A stretch of DNA of 64,000 bases, from positions 248,001-312,000 of the forward strand of contig NZ_AXVR01000001.1 of the NCBI RefSeq assembly GCF_000484695.1. Direction: 5' to 3'. This document shows positions 48,094-56,159 of this stretch, in pieces (positions within the stretch are counted from its first letter, which is position 1; each line of letters opens with the position of its first letter). A program made the position numbers and the translations under genes. The notes beneath the pieces are model-generated. The model made no database searches and had not been told where the DNA came from. It saw only the letters and a program-made list of their open reading frames with translations. The DNA comes from Salinispora cortesiana (GTDB lineage: Bacteria > Actinomycetota > Actinomycetes > Mycobacteriales > Micromonosporaceae).

Positions 48094-48133
48094 GGTCGGC
48101 AAGTAAGCTCATCACCCCCGAGGGGAACGACGG

Positions 48134-49690
48134 ATGACCCAGGCAACCCAGGCAGCTCCGGCACCGACGCGACCGAATATCCGGATCGTGCTCTTCAGCC
48201 TGATGATCGCCATGATGCTGGCGATGTTGGACAACATGATCGTCAGCACCGCCCTGCCGAGGATCGTGGGTGAGTTCGGCGGGCTGGACCACTTCACCTG
48301 GGTTGTTACCGCCTATGTTCTCGGGACCACCGTCTCCACTCCGATCTGGGGCAAGCTCGGTGACCTCTTCGGCCGGAAGCCGATCTTCCTGACCTCGGTG
48401 GTGATCTTCCTGGTCGGGTCCGCGCTCTGCGGCATGGCGGGCTCCGACCTGCTCGGCGGGCCGGAGGACGGGATGGTGGAGCTGATCGCCTTCCGCGCGG
48501 TGCAGGGCCTCGGTGCGGGCGGCCTGATGGTCGGGGTGTTGGCGATCATCGGCGACCTGGTGCCGCCCCGCGAGCGGGGCCGCTACCAAGGGATGATTGC
48601 CGGGATCATGGCAGTCGCCCTGGTGGCTGGCCCGCTGGTCGGCGGCTTCATCACCGACCATCTCTCCTGGCGCTGGGCCTTCTATGTCAACCTGCCCCTC
48701 GGTGGGGTCGCGCTGGTACTACTCGTCGCGACCCTGCGCCTGCCCCGGCATCGCACCGAGCAACGGATCGACTGGCTCGGTGCCGCACTGCTCGCGGTCG
48801 GCATCACCGCGATCGTGCTGATCACCACGTGGGGCGGCAACGAGTACGCCTGGCGTTCTCCGCAGATCGTTGGTCTGATCGTCCTCGCTGTGGCTTCGCT
48901 CGCCGTCTTCGCGGTCGTCGAGCGGCGGGCGGCTGAGCCGGTCCTGCCGCTTTCACTCTTCGCCAACCGCAACTTCGCGCTGATCTCGGTGATCGGCTTC
49001 CTGCTCGGCTTCGCGATGTACGGGGCGATGAGCTTCCTGCCGCTCTACCAGCAGACCGTGCAGGGCGCCTCAGCCACCGAATCTGGGCTGCTCCTGCTGC
49101 CGTTGATGTTCGGCATGCTGGTGGTCTCGTTGGTGGTGGGGCGGACGATCACCAGGACCGGCCGGTACCGGGTCTTCCCGATCATCGGCGGTGTGGTGAT
49201 GAGTGCTGGCATGGTCCTGCTCACGCGGCTCGACGCGCAGACCGAAGTGGCGGAGTCCTCGCTCTACCTACTCGTGCTCGGCGTCGGCATGGGCTTCCTC
49301 ATGCAGACGACGATGCTGATCGCGCAGAACAGCGTTGATCAGCGTGATCTGGGCGCGGCCAGCGGCGCGGCGACCTTCTTCCGCTCGATCGGCGGTTCGT
49401 TCGGGATCTCGCTCTTCGGGGCCGTCTTCGCCAGCCGGCTGGCCAGCTCCCCCGGCGGCGGGATGTTCGGCGGCGGTGAGGCCGGGGCGGCGATGGACCT
49501 CGCGAAGCTTCGGGAGCTGCCGGAGGCGGTCCGGGAGTTGGTTCTCGGCGGCCTCGCCGACGCGATCTCGCACGTGTTCCTGTGGGCCGTGCTGTTCACC
49601 CTCGTGGTGCCGGTGCTCGCCTGGCTCATCAGGGAGATTCCGCTGCGTACCGAGAACGTCCCGGTGCCGGCCGGCGAGGCGGAGCGCTGA
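48134..49690 (+). CDS. DHA2-family (EmrB/QacA-type) 14-TM drug exporter
   Basis: Encodes 518 residues with about 14 membrane helices. Motif A is GKLGDLFGRKPIFLTSVVIF. Motif C-like Gly/Pro residues appear in AVALVAGPLVGGFITDHLSW. The first helix carries the DHA2-typical LDNMIVSTALPRIVGE, with the Asp used in proton coupling. It exports amphipathic drugs or endogenous metabolites with proton antiport. ATG 48134 follows GAGGGG. Probably controlled by the divergent TetR repressor. Confidence 0.9.
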   Translation: MTQATQAAPAPTRPNIRIVLFSLMIAMMLAMLDNMIVSTALPRIVGEFGGLDHFTWVVTAYVLGTTVSTPIWGKLGDLFGRKPIFLTSVVIFLVGSALCGMAGSDLLGGPEDGMVELIAFRAVQGLGAGGLMVGVLAIIGDLVPPRERGRYQGMIAGIMAVALVAGPLVGGFITDHLSWRWAFYVNLPLGGVALVLLVATLRLPRHRTEQRIDWLGAALLAVGITAIVLITTWGGNEYAWRSPQIVGLIVLAVASLAVFAVVERRAAEPVLPLSLFANRNFALISVIGFLLGFAMYGAMSFLPLYQQTVQGASATESGLLLLPLMFGMLVVSLVVGRTITRTGRYRVFPIIGGVVMSAGMVLLTRLDAQTEVAESSLYLLVLGVGMGFLMQTTMLIAQNSVDQRDLGAASGAATFFRSIGGSFGISLFGAVFASRLASSPGGGMFGGGEAGAAMDLAKLRELPEAVRELVLGGLADAISHVFLWAVLFTLVVPVLAWLIREIPLRTENVPVPAGEAER

Positions 49691-49733
49691 CGCCCGGACG
49701 CCCACCGCTGACCCCGAGTCGGGCTCGACGAGA

Positions 49734-51548
49734 TCAGTGGCGGCGGAAGAATCTCGTGCTGCGCCGCCAGAGGCGGCGCAGCGGTCCGGGCGGCACTGGA
49801 GCCGGCGGCCGGCCACCGGTCACCGTCCGGGCCAGCGCTCGGGATTCTGGGTCCAGGTCCGGGGTGGCCAGTGCCAGGTGCGCCAGGGACCGGGCGATCG
49901 GGACCGGACGGGTTCGTGCCACCTCGACCGCATCGGCGAGTCGTTCGGCGACCACCACGGCGACCTCGGGGCGGACCGCCGGGTCGACCCAGGCGACGGT
50001 GACCAGGGCGAAGAGCGCGGCCTCGGTGGCCCAGTCCTCGACGCCCCAGGTCAGGTCCAGCAGCACGGACCGGCGGGTGGAGGTCGGCCACGGCTCGTCG
50101 GTGCGATGGTGCAGCAGCCCGAGGCAGGCCCACACCTGAACGCTGCGGACCCAGAGGGACGGGTCCTGCTCGTCGAGGACCCGGCCCAGCGCGGTCGGTG
50201 GGGTCGCCGGCGGATGGGCCAGCAGACCGAGTAGGTCGGTCAGGTCCAGGGTGGCCAGGGCCACGGCGGCGTCGTACGCCGCCGGCGGATGGGGCCACGC
50301 CGGATGCACGAACTGTCGGAGGTGGTCCGCCGCCAGTGGCGAAGGGGCTTCGACGGCGGGTGTGCCGTCGTGTCGCCACAGGCGCCAGTCCACCGGGCGT
50401 CGGGGTTCCCGCGGGTCCGGGCCCGGCCCCTGCGCCAACTGGGCGCGCAGCCCGGGCGCGGCCCGGGTGAGGGTGTGCAGGGCACTCGGCGGCACCGGCG
50501 ACTCGAACCGGATGGTGGCTCCCAGCTGACCGCCGGCATGGCTGGCCCGGAGTGCGTCGACAGCGGGGCCGGTGGCCGGAGTGATCTGCCCAAGCCAGGG
50601 TTGGCCGGCGCAGGACTCGGCGAGGTCGGTGTGTTCGTGGGAGTCCTCCGGGTGCTCCCGGAGGAAATCCGCCAGTGCGACCAGGTGGGCGACATCGCCG
50701 TCGCGCTGAAAGCGCAGCCGCTGGGCGGTGTGTACGGCGCAGTCAAACGTCGGGTCCCGGGCGAGCGCCCGGTTGATCCAGTCGAGCGCCTCGTCCAACT
50801 GTCCATGGTCGGCGAGGGTGCCGGCGATGTCGGCATAGACGGCCAGGTCGTCCGGGTCGTGCGCAACGGCACGTTCCAGCGCCGCGAGGGCGTCTCGGAT
50901 TCGTCCCGCGCTTCGATAGGCGTACCCGAGCCACACCTCGCCGATCTTGGATGGCTCGGCGCGCAACCCCTGAGACGCCCACCGAACGGCGAGCGATACC
51001 TCGCCGAGCCGCCGGGCCAGTGCGGAGGCGGCCCCGAACAGCAGCGCGTGTCCGTGATGCGCCGTCACCGCGTTGCGGGCCAGCGTGAGGTACGGAGTGA
51101 GGGCGGCTCGGCTGGCTCGGGGAACCGGATCGGCGGTCGCGGCGCAGATCTGCATGAGAATCTGGGCGATGCGCTCCGGCCCGAGGCGTTCGGCCAGCTC
51201 GGGTGCGGTCACCCAGGGCACCTCCGCCCACGGCTCGGCCGGCGCGTAGCCGGTTGCCGCAGCGAGCAGGTCCAACCCTTCGGCGGGCCGGCCGGCAGCG
51301 GCGAGTAGGTGGGCCCGGGCGACCACGGTTCCGACGAAGACGTTCTGGTGCAGGGGAAAGAGGTCGAGCCCGTCGCCGTCAACGGCGGCGAGCCGGGAGA
51401 GTAGCTCGTGGGCCTCGGGAAGGGTCGGCGCCTGCGCCAGCGCCCCCGCGATGTGGGCGGCGGCGTGCGCCAGATCGCCCGCGGTGAGGGCTAGTCGGGC
51501 CAGGGTGAGTTCCTCCGCCGCCGGCAGGTCTCGCTCGTCCGGGGACAC
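49734..51548 (-). CDS. Tetratricopeptide-repeat protein of unknown function
   Basis: Encodes 604 residues from GTG 51548 (GGAGAAG upstream). Several TPR-like helical pairs are visible, clearest around residues 205-290: VSLAVRWASQGLRAEPSKIGE, GRIRDALAALERAVAHDPDD, then DHGQLDEALDWINRALARDPTF. The second half is a non-repetitive helical region with Trp-rich segments (VDWRLWRHDG). No signal peptide or membrane segment; the C-terminus is Arg-rich (LRRLWRRSTRFFRRH). Probably a scaffold. The long frame upstream of 51548 is rejected. Confidence 0.7.
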   Translation of the reverse strand: MSPDERDLPAAEELTLARLALTAGDLAHAAAHIAGALAQAPTLPEAHELLSRLAAVDGDGLDLFPLHQNVFVGTVVARAHLLAAAGRPAEGLDLLAAATGYAPAEPWAEVPWVTAPELAERLGPERIAQILMQICAATADPVPRASRAALTPYLTLARNAVTAHHGHALLFGAASALARRLGEVSLAVRWASQGLRAEPSKIGEVWLGYAYRSAGRIRDALAALERAVAHDPDDLAVYADIAGTLADHGQLDEALDWINRALARDPTFDCAVHTAQRLRFQRDGDVAHLVALADFLREHPEDSHEHTDLAESCAGQPWLGQITPATGPAVDALRASHAGGQLGATIRFESPVPPSALHTLTRAAPGLRAQLAQGPGPDPREPRRPVDWRLWRHDGTPAVEAPSPLAADHLRQFVHPAWPHPPAAYDAAVALATLDLTDLLGLLAHPPATPPTALGRVLDEQDPSLWVRSVQVWACLGLLHHRTDEPWPTSTRRSVLLDLTWGVEDWATEAALFALVTVAWVDPAVRPEVAVVVAERLADAVEVARTRPVPIARSLAHLALATPDLDPESRALARTVTGGRPPAPVPPGPLRRLWRRSTRFFRRH

Positions 51549-51641
51549 GTTCTTCTCCCGCCGTGGTGGTATGCGCTCCGGTCGGCCAGCGTAGTGATAG
51601 TGAGGATTTTTAGCGATGGTTGAGCGCTGCTGTTCGTTGTG

Positions 51642-51667
51642 TTGCGCTTGGGCGCTTAAAAGTGCAA
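51642..51667 (+). promoter_or_regulatory. Imperfect palindrome upstream of the SIS-domain gene
   Basis: TTGCGCTT (51642-51649) and AAGTGCAA (51660-51667) are inverted with one mismatch, 46 bases before the GTG of the SIS-domain gene, in an AT-rich stretch. Possible operator for a sugar-responsive regulator. Confidence 0.3.
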
Positions 51668-51712
51668 GACTGAACACAAACGCGCGGGAATCGCGCACCA
51701 GGAGGAGTTTCT

Positions 51713-52765
51713 GTGACGCGTCCAGGGGCCGGCATGGCCGCCGACATTGACGAGCAGCCGGCGGCATACGCCCGCCTGCTCTCCGCCGAGCATGCCGGGC
51801 CGATCGCTCGGGTCGCCGCCGCCATCGCCGAGCACCGACCGCGGCACGTGGTGTTCACCGCCCGTGGCACCTCAGACCACGCCGCGCTCTACGGCACCTA
51901 CCTGACCGAGATCCGGTTGGGTCTGCCCGCCGGGCTCGCCTCGCCCAGCTCCGTCACCGCGTACGGCGCCCGCCCGGACCTCTCCGCCGCGCTCGTGGTC
52001 GGGGTGAGCCAGAGCGGCGGCTCCCCGGACCTCACCGAGGTGCTGCGGGCCGCCCGGAACTCCGGCGCGCTCACCCTCGCGGTCACCAACGCGCCGGACT
52101 CGCCGCTCGCCGAGGCGGCGGAGCTGAGCGTGGACATCGCCGCCGGGCACGAACGGGCAGTGGCCGCCACCAAGACATACACGGCTGAGCTGCTCGCCCT
52201 GCTCATGTTGGTGGAGGGCATCCGGGCTGGCGACGGCGTGCTGCCGGCCGCTGAGCGCAGCGCCCTCGACACGCTGCCCGAACTCGCCGCGCGTACCCTC
52301 GCCGACCCGACGCCCGCCCAGCTCGCCCCCCGGTACCGGTTCGCCGCGCAGCTGGTCACCACCGGCCGGGGGTACGCGTACCCGACCGCGCGGGAGGCCG
52401 CGCTGAAGCTGATGGAGACCTCATACCTACCGGCGCTCGCCTTCTCCGGCGCCGATCTGTTGCACGGTCCGCTCGCCATGACCGATCCGGACGTGCCAGT
52501 GCTCGCGGTGGTCGGCTCCGGCCCCGGCGGCCAGGCGATGGGGGAGGTGCTGCCACGGCTCGGCGAGCGCCGCGCCGATGTGGTGGTGGTCGGCTCGGCG
52601 GAGGTGCCCAGCACGACGCGGATCGCCGTTCCCGAGGTTGACGAGCGGTACGCGCCGCTGCTGGACATCCTGCCGCTGCAGCGCCTGGCCCTGGCGCTCG
52701 CGCTGGCCCGAGGCGAGGACCCGGACGCGCCCCGGGGCCTGAAGAAGGTCACCGCGACGATGTGA
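51713..52765 (+). CDS. Double-SIS sugar-phosphate isomerase (GlmS-C-terminal/NagB-II-like)
   Basis: Encodes 350 residues: two SIS domains as in the isomerase half of GlmS, without the glutaminase domain. Marks: VVFTARGTSDHAALYGTYL, GVSQSGGSPDLTEVL (phosphosugar-binding Ser cluster), VAATKTYTAELLALLML, GRGYAYPTAREAALKLMETS and the C-terminal RGLKKVTATM. Such proteins are glucosamine-6-phosphate deaminases of type II or related aminosugar isomerases. GTG 51713 has AGGAGGAG. Divergent from the TPR gene across 164 bp. Confidence 0.87.
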   Translation: MTRPGAGMAADIDEQPAAYARLLSAEHAGPIARVAAAIAEHRPRHVVFTARGTSDHAALYGTYLTEIRLGLPAGLASPSSVTAYGARPDLSAALVVGVSQSGGSPDLTEVLRAARNSGALTLAVTNAPDSPLAEAAELSVDIAAGHERAVAATKTYTAELLALLMLVEGIRAGDGVLPAAERSALDTLPELAARTLADPTPAQLAPRYRFAAQLVTTGRGYAYPTAREAALKLMETSYLPALAFSGADLLHGPLAMTDPDVPVLAVVGSGPGGQAMGEVLPRLGERRADVVVVGSAEVPSTTRIAVPEVDERYAPLLDILPLQRLALALALARGEDPDAPRGLKKVTATM

Positions 52766-52790
52766 GCCCCGGCGTGGCAGGCTGGGCGGC

Positions 52791-54317
52791 GTGTCCACGC
52801 TGCGCGACCTCGCCGACGAGCACACCCAGCTACGTCCCGCTGACATCGATCATCTGCACCGGATCGCGGGCGACTGGCAGTTGCTCTCTGACATGTCCTT
52901 TGCCGACCTGCTGCTCTGGGTGCCGGTGGGCGAGGACGGGACGTTCCTCTGCGTGGCCCAGGTTCGCCCGACCACCGCGCCCACCGCGTACCAGCATGAC
53001 CAGGTAGGCCGCATCACCGGTGGGCCAGAGGTGGACCACCTGGAGGTCGCCTACCGGCGCGGCCGGATCTGGCGGGAGGGCGATCCGGTCTGGTACGGGG
53101 ACGTGCCCGCGCGGCACGAGGCGATCCCGGTGCGGCTGCGGGCGGCCGACGGTGAGCAGGCCGAGGTGATCGCCGTGGTCGGCCGGGACACCAACCTGTC
53201 GACCGCCCGGACCCCCAGCCAACTGGAGCTGAACTATCTGACCACGGCGGACGACCTGGCGCAGATGCTCGCCGACGGCACCTTCCCGCCGCCCCGGCAC
53301 CCGGGGGAGACCACCTCGGCTCCCCGGGTCGGCGATGGGCTGGTCCGGCTGGACGCGGGGGGCAGGGTGACGTATTCGAGCCCGAACGCGCAGTCGGCGT
53401 ACCGGCGGGTTGGCTACGCCTCGGACCTGGTGGGGGAGGACCTCGCGGCGCTGCACCGGCGCCTCGCCGACGACCCGCTGGAGGGGACCGACGCGGCCAA
53501 CGCGGCGCTCGCCGCGCTTCGGGGCGAGGCACCGCCCCGCCGGGAGATCAACGCGCGCGGGGCGACCATGCTGACCCGGGCGCTACCGCTGATCCCCGCC
53601 GGAGTGCCGATCGGCGCGCTGGTACTGGTCCGCGACGTCACCGAGGTCCGACGCCGGGACCGAGCGTTGATGACCAAAGACGCCACCATTCGGGAGATCC
53701 ATCACCGGGTGAAGAACAACCTCCAGACGGTCGCCGCCCTGTTGCGGCTGCAGGCCCGCCGGGTAGCCATGCCGGAGGCGCGGATCGCGCTGGAGGAGTC
53801 GGTCCGCCGGGTCGCCTCGATCGCGCTGGTACACGAGACCCTCTCCATGTCCAACGATGAGGTGGTCGAGTTCGACGGGATCGTGGACCGGGTGGCGAGC
53901 GCGGCGACCGAGGTGGCGGCGACCGAGTCGACCGTCCGGATGCGCCGTCAGGGCAGCTTCGGCGTGCTCCCCGCCGAACTCGCCACGTCGCTGGTGATGG
54001 TCCTCAACGAGCTCCTGCTGAACGCCGTCGAGCACGGGTTCCCCGCCGATGACGAGGCCGGTGAGCAGCCGGGAGCCGCCGGCTTCTCCCCCGAGGTGGT
54101 GGTCTCGGCGCATCGCTTTCGCAAGATCCTGCATGTGTCGGTGGCCGACAACGGTGGTGGACTGCCGCCGGGCTTCGACGCCGAGCGTGGCGGCAGCCTC
54201 GGCCTGCAGATCGTCCGTGCGCTGGTCACCGGGGAGCTGCGCGGCACGATCGAGCTGCGGACGAGTGCCAGCGGCGGCACCGAGGCGCTGCTCGTCCTGC
54301 CCCTCAACCGACTGTGA
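52791..54317 (+). CDS. pdtaS: PdtaS-like cytosolic sensor histidine kinase
   Basis: Encodes 508 residues with the architecture of mycobacterial PdtaS: GAF domain (about 1-150), PAS-like domain (about 165-290), HisKA_2 dimerisation helix and HATPase. The phospho-acceptor His is in REIHHRVKNNLQTVAALLRL (about residue 305). The ATPase has VLNELLLNAVEHGFP (N box), VADNGGGLPPGF (G1) and GSLGLQIVRALV (G2). PdtaS phosphorylates PdtaR, an RNA-binding antiterminator with an ANTAR domain; no pdtaR-like gene is in the window. GTG 52791 is used. Preceded by 25 bp to the SIS gene, so they may be co-transcribed. Confidence 0.9.
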   Translation: MSTLRDLADEHTQLRPADIDHLHRIAGDWQLLSDMSFADLLLWVPVGEDGTFLCVAQVRPTTAPTAYQHDQVGRITGGPEVDHLEVAYRRGRIWREGDPVWYGDVPARHEAIPVRLRAADGEQAEVIAVVGRDTNLSTARTPSQLELNYLTTADDLAQMLADGTFPPPRHPGETTSAPRVGDGLVRLDAGGRVTYSSPNAQSAYRRVGYASDLVGEDLAALHRRLADDPLEGTDAANAALAALRGEAPPRREINARGATMLTRALPLIPAGVPIGALVLVRDVTEVRRRDRALMTKDATIREIHHRVKNNLQTVAALLRLQARRVAMPEARIALEESVRRVASIALVHETLSMSNDEVVEFDGIVDRVASAATEVAATESTVRMRRQGSFGVLPAELATSLVMVLNELLLNAVEHGFPADDEAGEQPGAAGFSPEVVVSAHRFRKILHVSVADNGGGLPPGFDAERGGSLGLQIVRALVTGELRGTIELRTSASGGTEALLVLPLNRL

Positions 54318-54372
54318 CCACCACGGGCGTGCGGCGTCGGCCAACGGCGCGCCTCGGGCGATGCGGCGCTGG

Positions 54373-55821
54373 CTAGCGGCGTACCAGGGCGACGGTCAGC
54401 CCAGGGGGGTGCCAGACCTGCTCGACCACTCGTCCGTCGCGCAGCGCCGTCCCCTTCGCGCCGGGTACGGCGGCCAGCGGGTCGTCGTGCCGACCGGCCA
54501 GCACCAGCCAGACCCGATCCGCGTCGGCCAGGCACCGGGCCGGGCGGGTGCACTCGGCGGCCCACAGGTCACCCCGGCGGGCCGGGCTGGCGGTGAGCAG
54601 CACGTCCTGGGGGCGGTGGTCGCCCAGGTGATAGGCCAGGCCCAGGTCGAGGAAGAGCCAGCCCTCCCGGGGCGAGTAGACGACCGCGTCGGTGGGGCGC
54701 TGGCCATCCGCCACGATCTGGGCCGCCCCGGCGTAGTCGACCAGAGCCGAGCGGGGCCACTCGTGGGTACGCCGCAGCGCCGCCTGGGCCGGCAGGCCGA
54801 GCGCCCCGGCCAGGGCCACGACGGTCAGCGCCGGTAGCAGCGGCACCCCGGCCAGGGCGACACCGGCCAGCAGACAGCCGAACGGCACCACGAAGACCAG
54901 GTATCGGGGTACCCAGAGGGGGGCAACCGCGCCGACGGCGAAGACCAGCAGCACCGGCAGGAGCACGGCCAACCCGGGCAGCAGCGCCGACCGCCCCAGC
55001 ACTGCGGCGCCGAGTGCGGCGAGCCCGACCAGCAGGCCCCCGACCACCCCGCTCTGCGTCACCGACCCGGCCAGCGCGGCGAGATCGCCGGGGCGGGCGG
55101 GGTCCACCCAGTCGAGCTGGCGGGCGTGCTGGCCGTGGGCGACCCAGAGCAGCGGACCGACCAGCAGCACCACCGGCACGAGCGCGAGCAGCCCGGCTCC
55201 AACGATGCGTCGGTCGGGGTACCGCCGCCGGGCGGCGAGCACCACCACCGCGTGGGCCGGGAGCAGGGTGAGGGCGACCAGGTGGGTCAGGCCCAGCGTG
55301 GCCAGCGCGGCGGCGTAGCCGGCCCAGCGGATTCGAGGTCCGGCCCGCCGGCCCGCCGGCACCGGAGCTACGGCAACGACCAGCAACAGCGTCGCCAGGA
55401 CGGCGAGGGCGGTAGCCAGCGCGTACGGGCGGGCCTCCTGTCCATACCGGGAGGTGCTGGGCAGCACCGCGAAGAGGAGGCCGGCGAGCAGCCCGGCCGA
55501 CCGACCGTACAGCCGGGCGCCGAGGAGCGCGGTCAGGGCCGCGGCGGTGGTCATGGCGAGCACGGCCGGCAGCCGCAGGGCAGCCACCGAATCGCCCGCT
55601 CCGGCCACCCAGAGGTGCATCAGCAGGTAGTACGGCCCGGTTGCCGCGTCGATCGTGCCGGCGAGCCGGACCAGGTCGCCGAGCGGGCGGGTGGCGGCGC
55701 TCCACGTCGCCAACTCGTCTCGCCAGAGCTGCGCCCCGGCCACGTCGGTGAGGGTGACCGCGAGCGTCAGCAGCGCCGGCGGCAGCCACACCGGCAGCTG
55801 CGGCACGGTTCGCGCGCCCAT
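54373..55821 (-). CDS. Integral membrane glycosyltransferase (GT39/PMT-like)
   Basis: Encodes 482 residues with about ten membrane helices and a C-terminal extracytoplasmic domain. The first luminal loop has LWRDELATWSAATRP (the Asp-Glu pair of GT-C enzymes) and later RYGQEARPYALATALAVLAT, as in polyprenyl-phosphate-dependent mannosyltransferases. It probably transfers a sugar from a lipid carrier to a cell-envelope acceptor. ATG 55821 is used; the frame upstream is rejected as it lacks a hydrophobic start. The end converges on pdtaS. Confidence 0.8.
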   Translation of the reverse strand: MGARTVPQLPVWLPPALLTLAVTLTDVAGAQLWRDELATWSAATRPLGDLVRLAGTIDAATGPYYLLMHLWVAGAGDSVAALRLPAVLAMTTAAALTALLGARLYGRSAGLLAGLLFAVLPSTSRYGQEARPYALATALAVLATLLLVVAVAPVPAGRRAGPRIRWAGYAAALATLGLTHLVALTLLPAHAVVVLAARRRYPDRRIVGAGLLALVPVVLLVGPLLWVAHGQHARQLDWVDPARPGDLAALAGSVTQSGVVGGLLVGLAALGAAVLGRSALLPGLAVLLPVLLVFAVGAVAPLWVPRYLVFVVPFGCLLAGVALAGVPLLPALTVVALAGALGLPAQAALRRTHEWPRSALVDYAGAAQIVADGQRPTDAVVYSPREGWLFLDLGLAYHLGDHRPQDVLLTASPARRGDLWAAECTRPARCLADADRVWLVLAGRHDDPLAAVPGAKGTALRDGRVVEQVWHPPGLTVALVRR

Positions 55822-55941
55822 GTCGCTGAGCCTCGCACAGCCCCGGGGCCCCGGGGGCCGGACCGGAACACCGCCGACCGTGATGTGGGATGCCGCACCC
55901 GAACCTTGGCTGCTTCGGTGACGCCGTGGCAGCATAACGTC

Positions 55942-56028
55942 ATGGCTGCCGCCGTTGTTCGCTACTTCGTGGCCCGTCGCCACGTCGATTTTGGCCGCGT
56001 GCGCAGCGCGATCTGTCCGGCCCACTGA
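55942..56028 (+). CDS. 28-residue putative leader peptide of the sulfite-reduction operon
   Basis: Encodes 28 residues (MAAAVVRYFVARRHVDFGRV followed by RSAICPAH) from ATG 55942 to TGA 56026-56028, 131 bases before the sirA start. The RRHVDxxRV...C motif is characteristic of a family of actinobacterial putative leader peptides found upstream of sulfur-metabolism genes. The single Cys codon (TGT, codon 25) is near the end, where stalling at low Cys-tRNA could affect the following RNA fold. The annotation relies on pattern recall plus position. Too short for standard ORF calling. Confidence 0.7.
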   Translation: MAAAVVRYFVARRHVDFGRVRSAICPAH

Positions 56029-56031
56029 CGA

Positions 56032-56064
56032 CGCCCGACCCAGCTGTCTCGGGCGCTCTGCGCC
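56032..56064 (+). promoter_or_regulatory. Alternative hairpins after the leader peptide (candidate attenuator)
   Basis: CGCCCGA (56032-56038) pairs with TCGGGCG (56049-56055). The 3' arm of that stem overlaps GGCGC (56052-56056), which can instead pair with GCGCC (56060-56064). The two stems exclude each other, and the first begins four bases after the leader stop codon, within the footprint of a terminating ribosome. No T tract. Confidence 0.4.
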
Positions 56065-56159
56065 GGCTGCTCAGCCCCAGCCCAGCCCGTCGTGCCGGGG
56101 CCGGCCACCGCGCTCGGCGCAGCGGCCACGAGGCATCGCAGACAATGGAGGACGCCACG

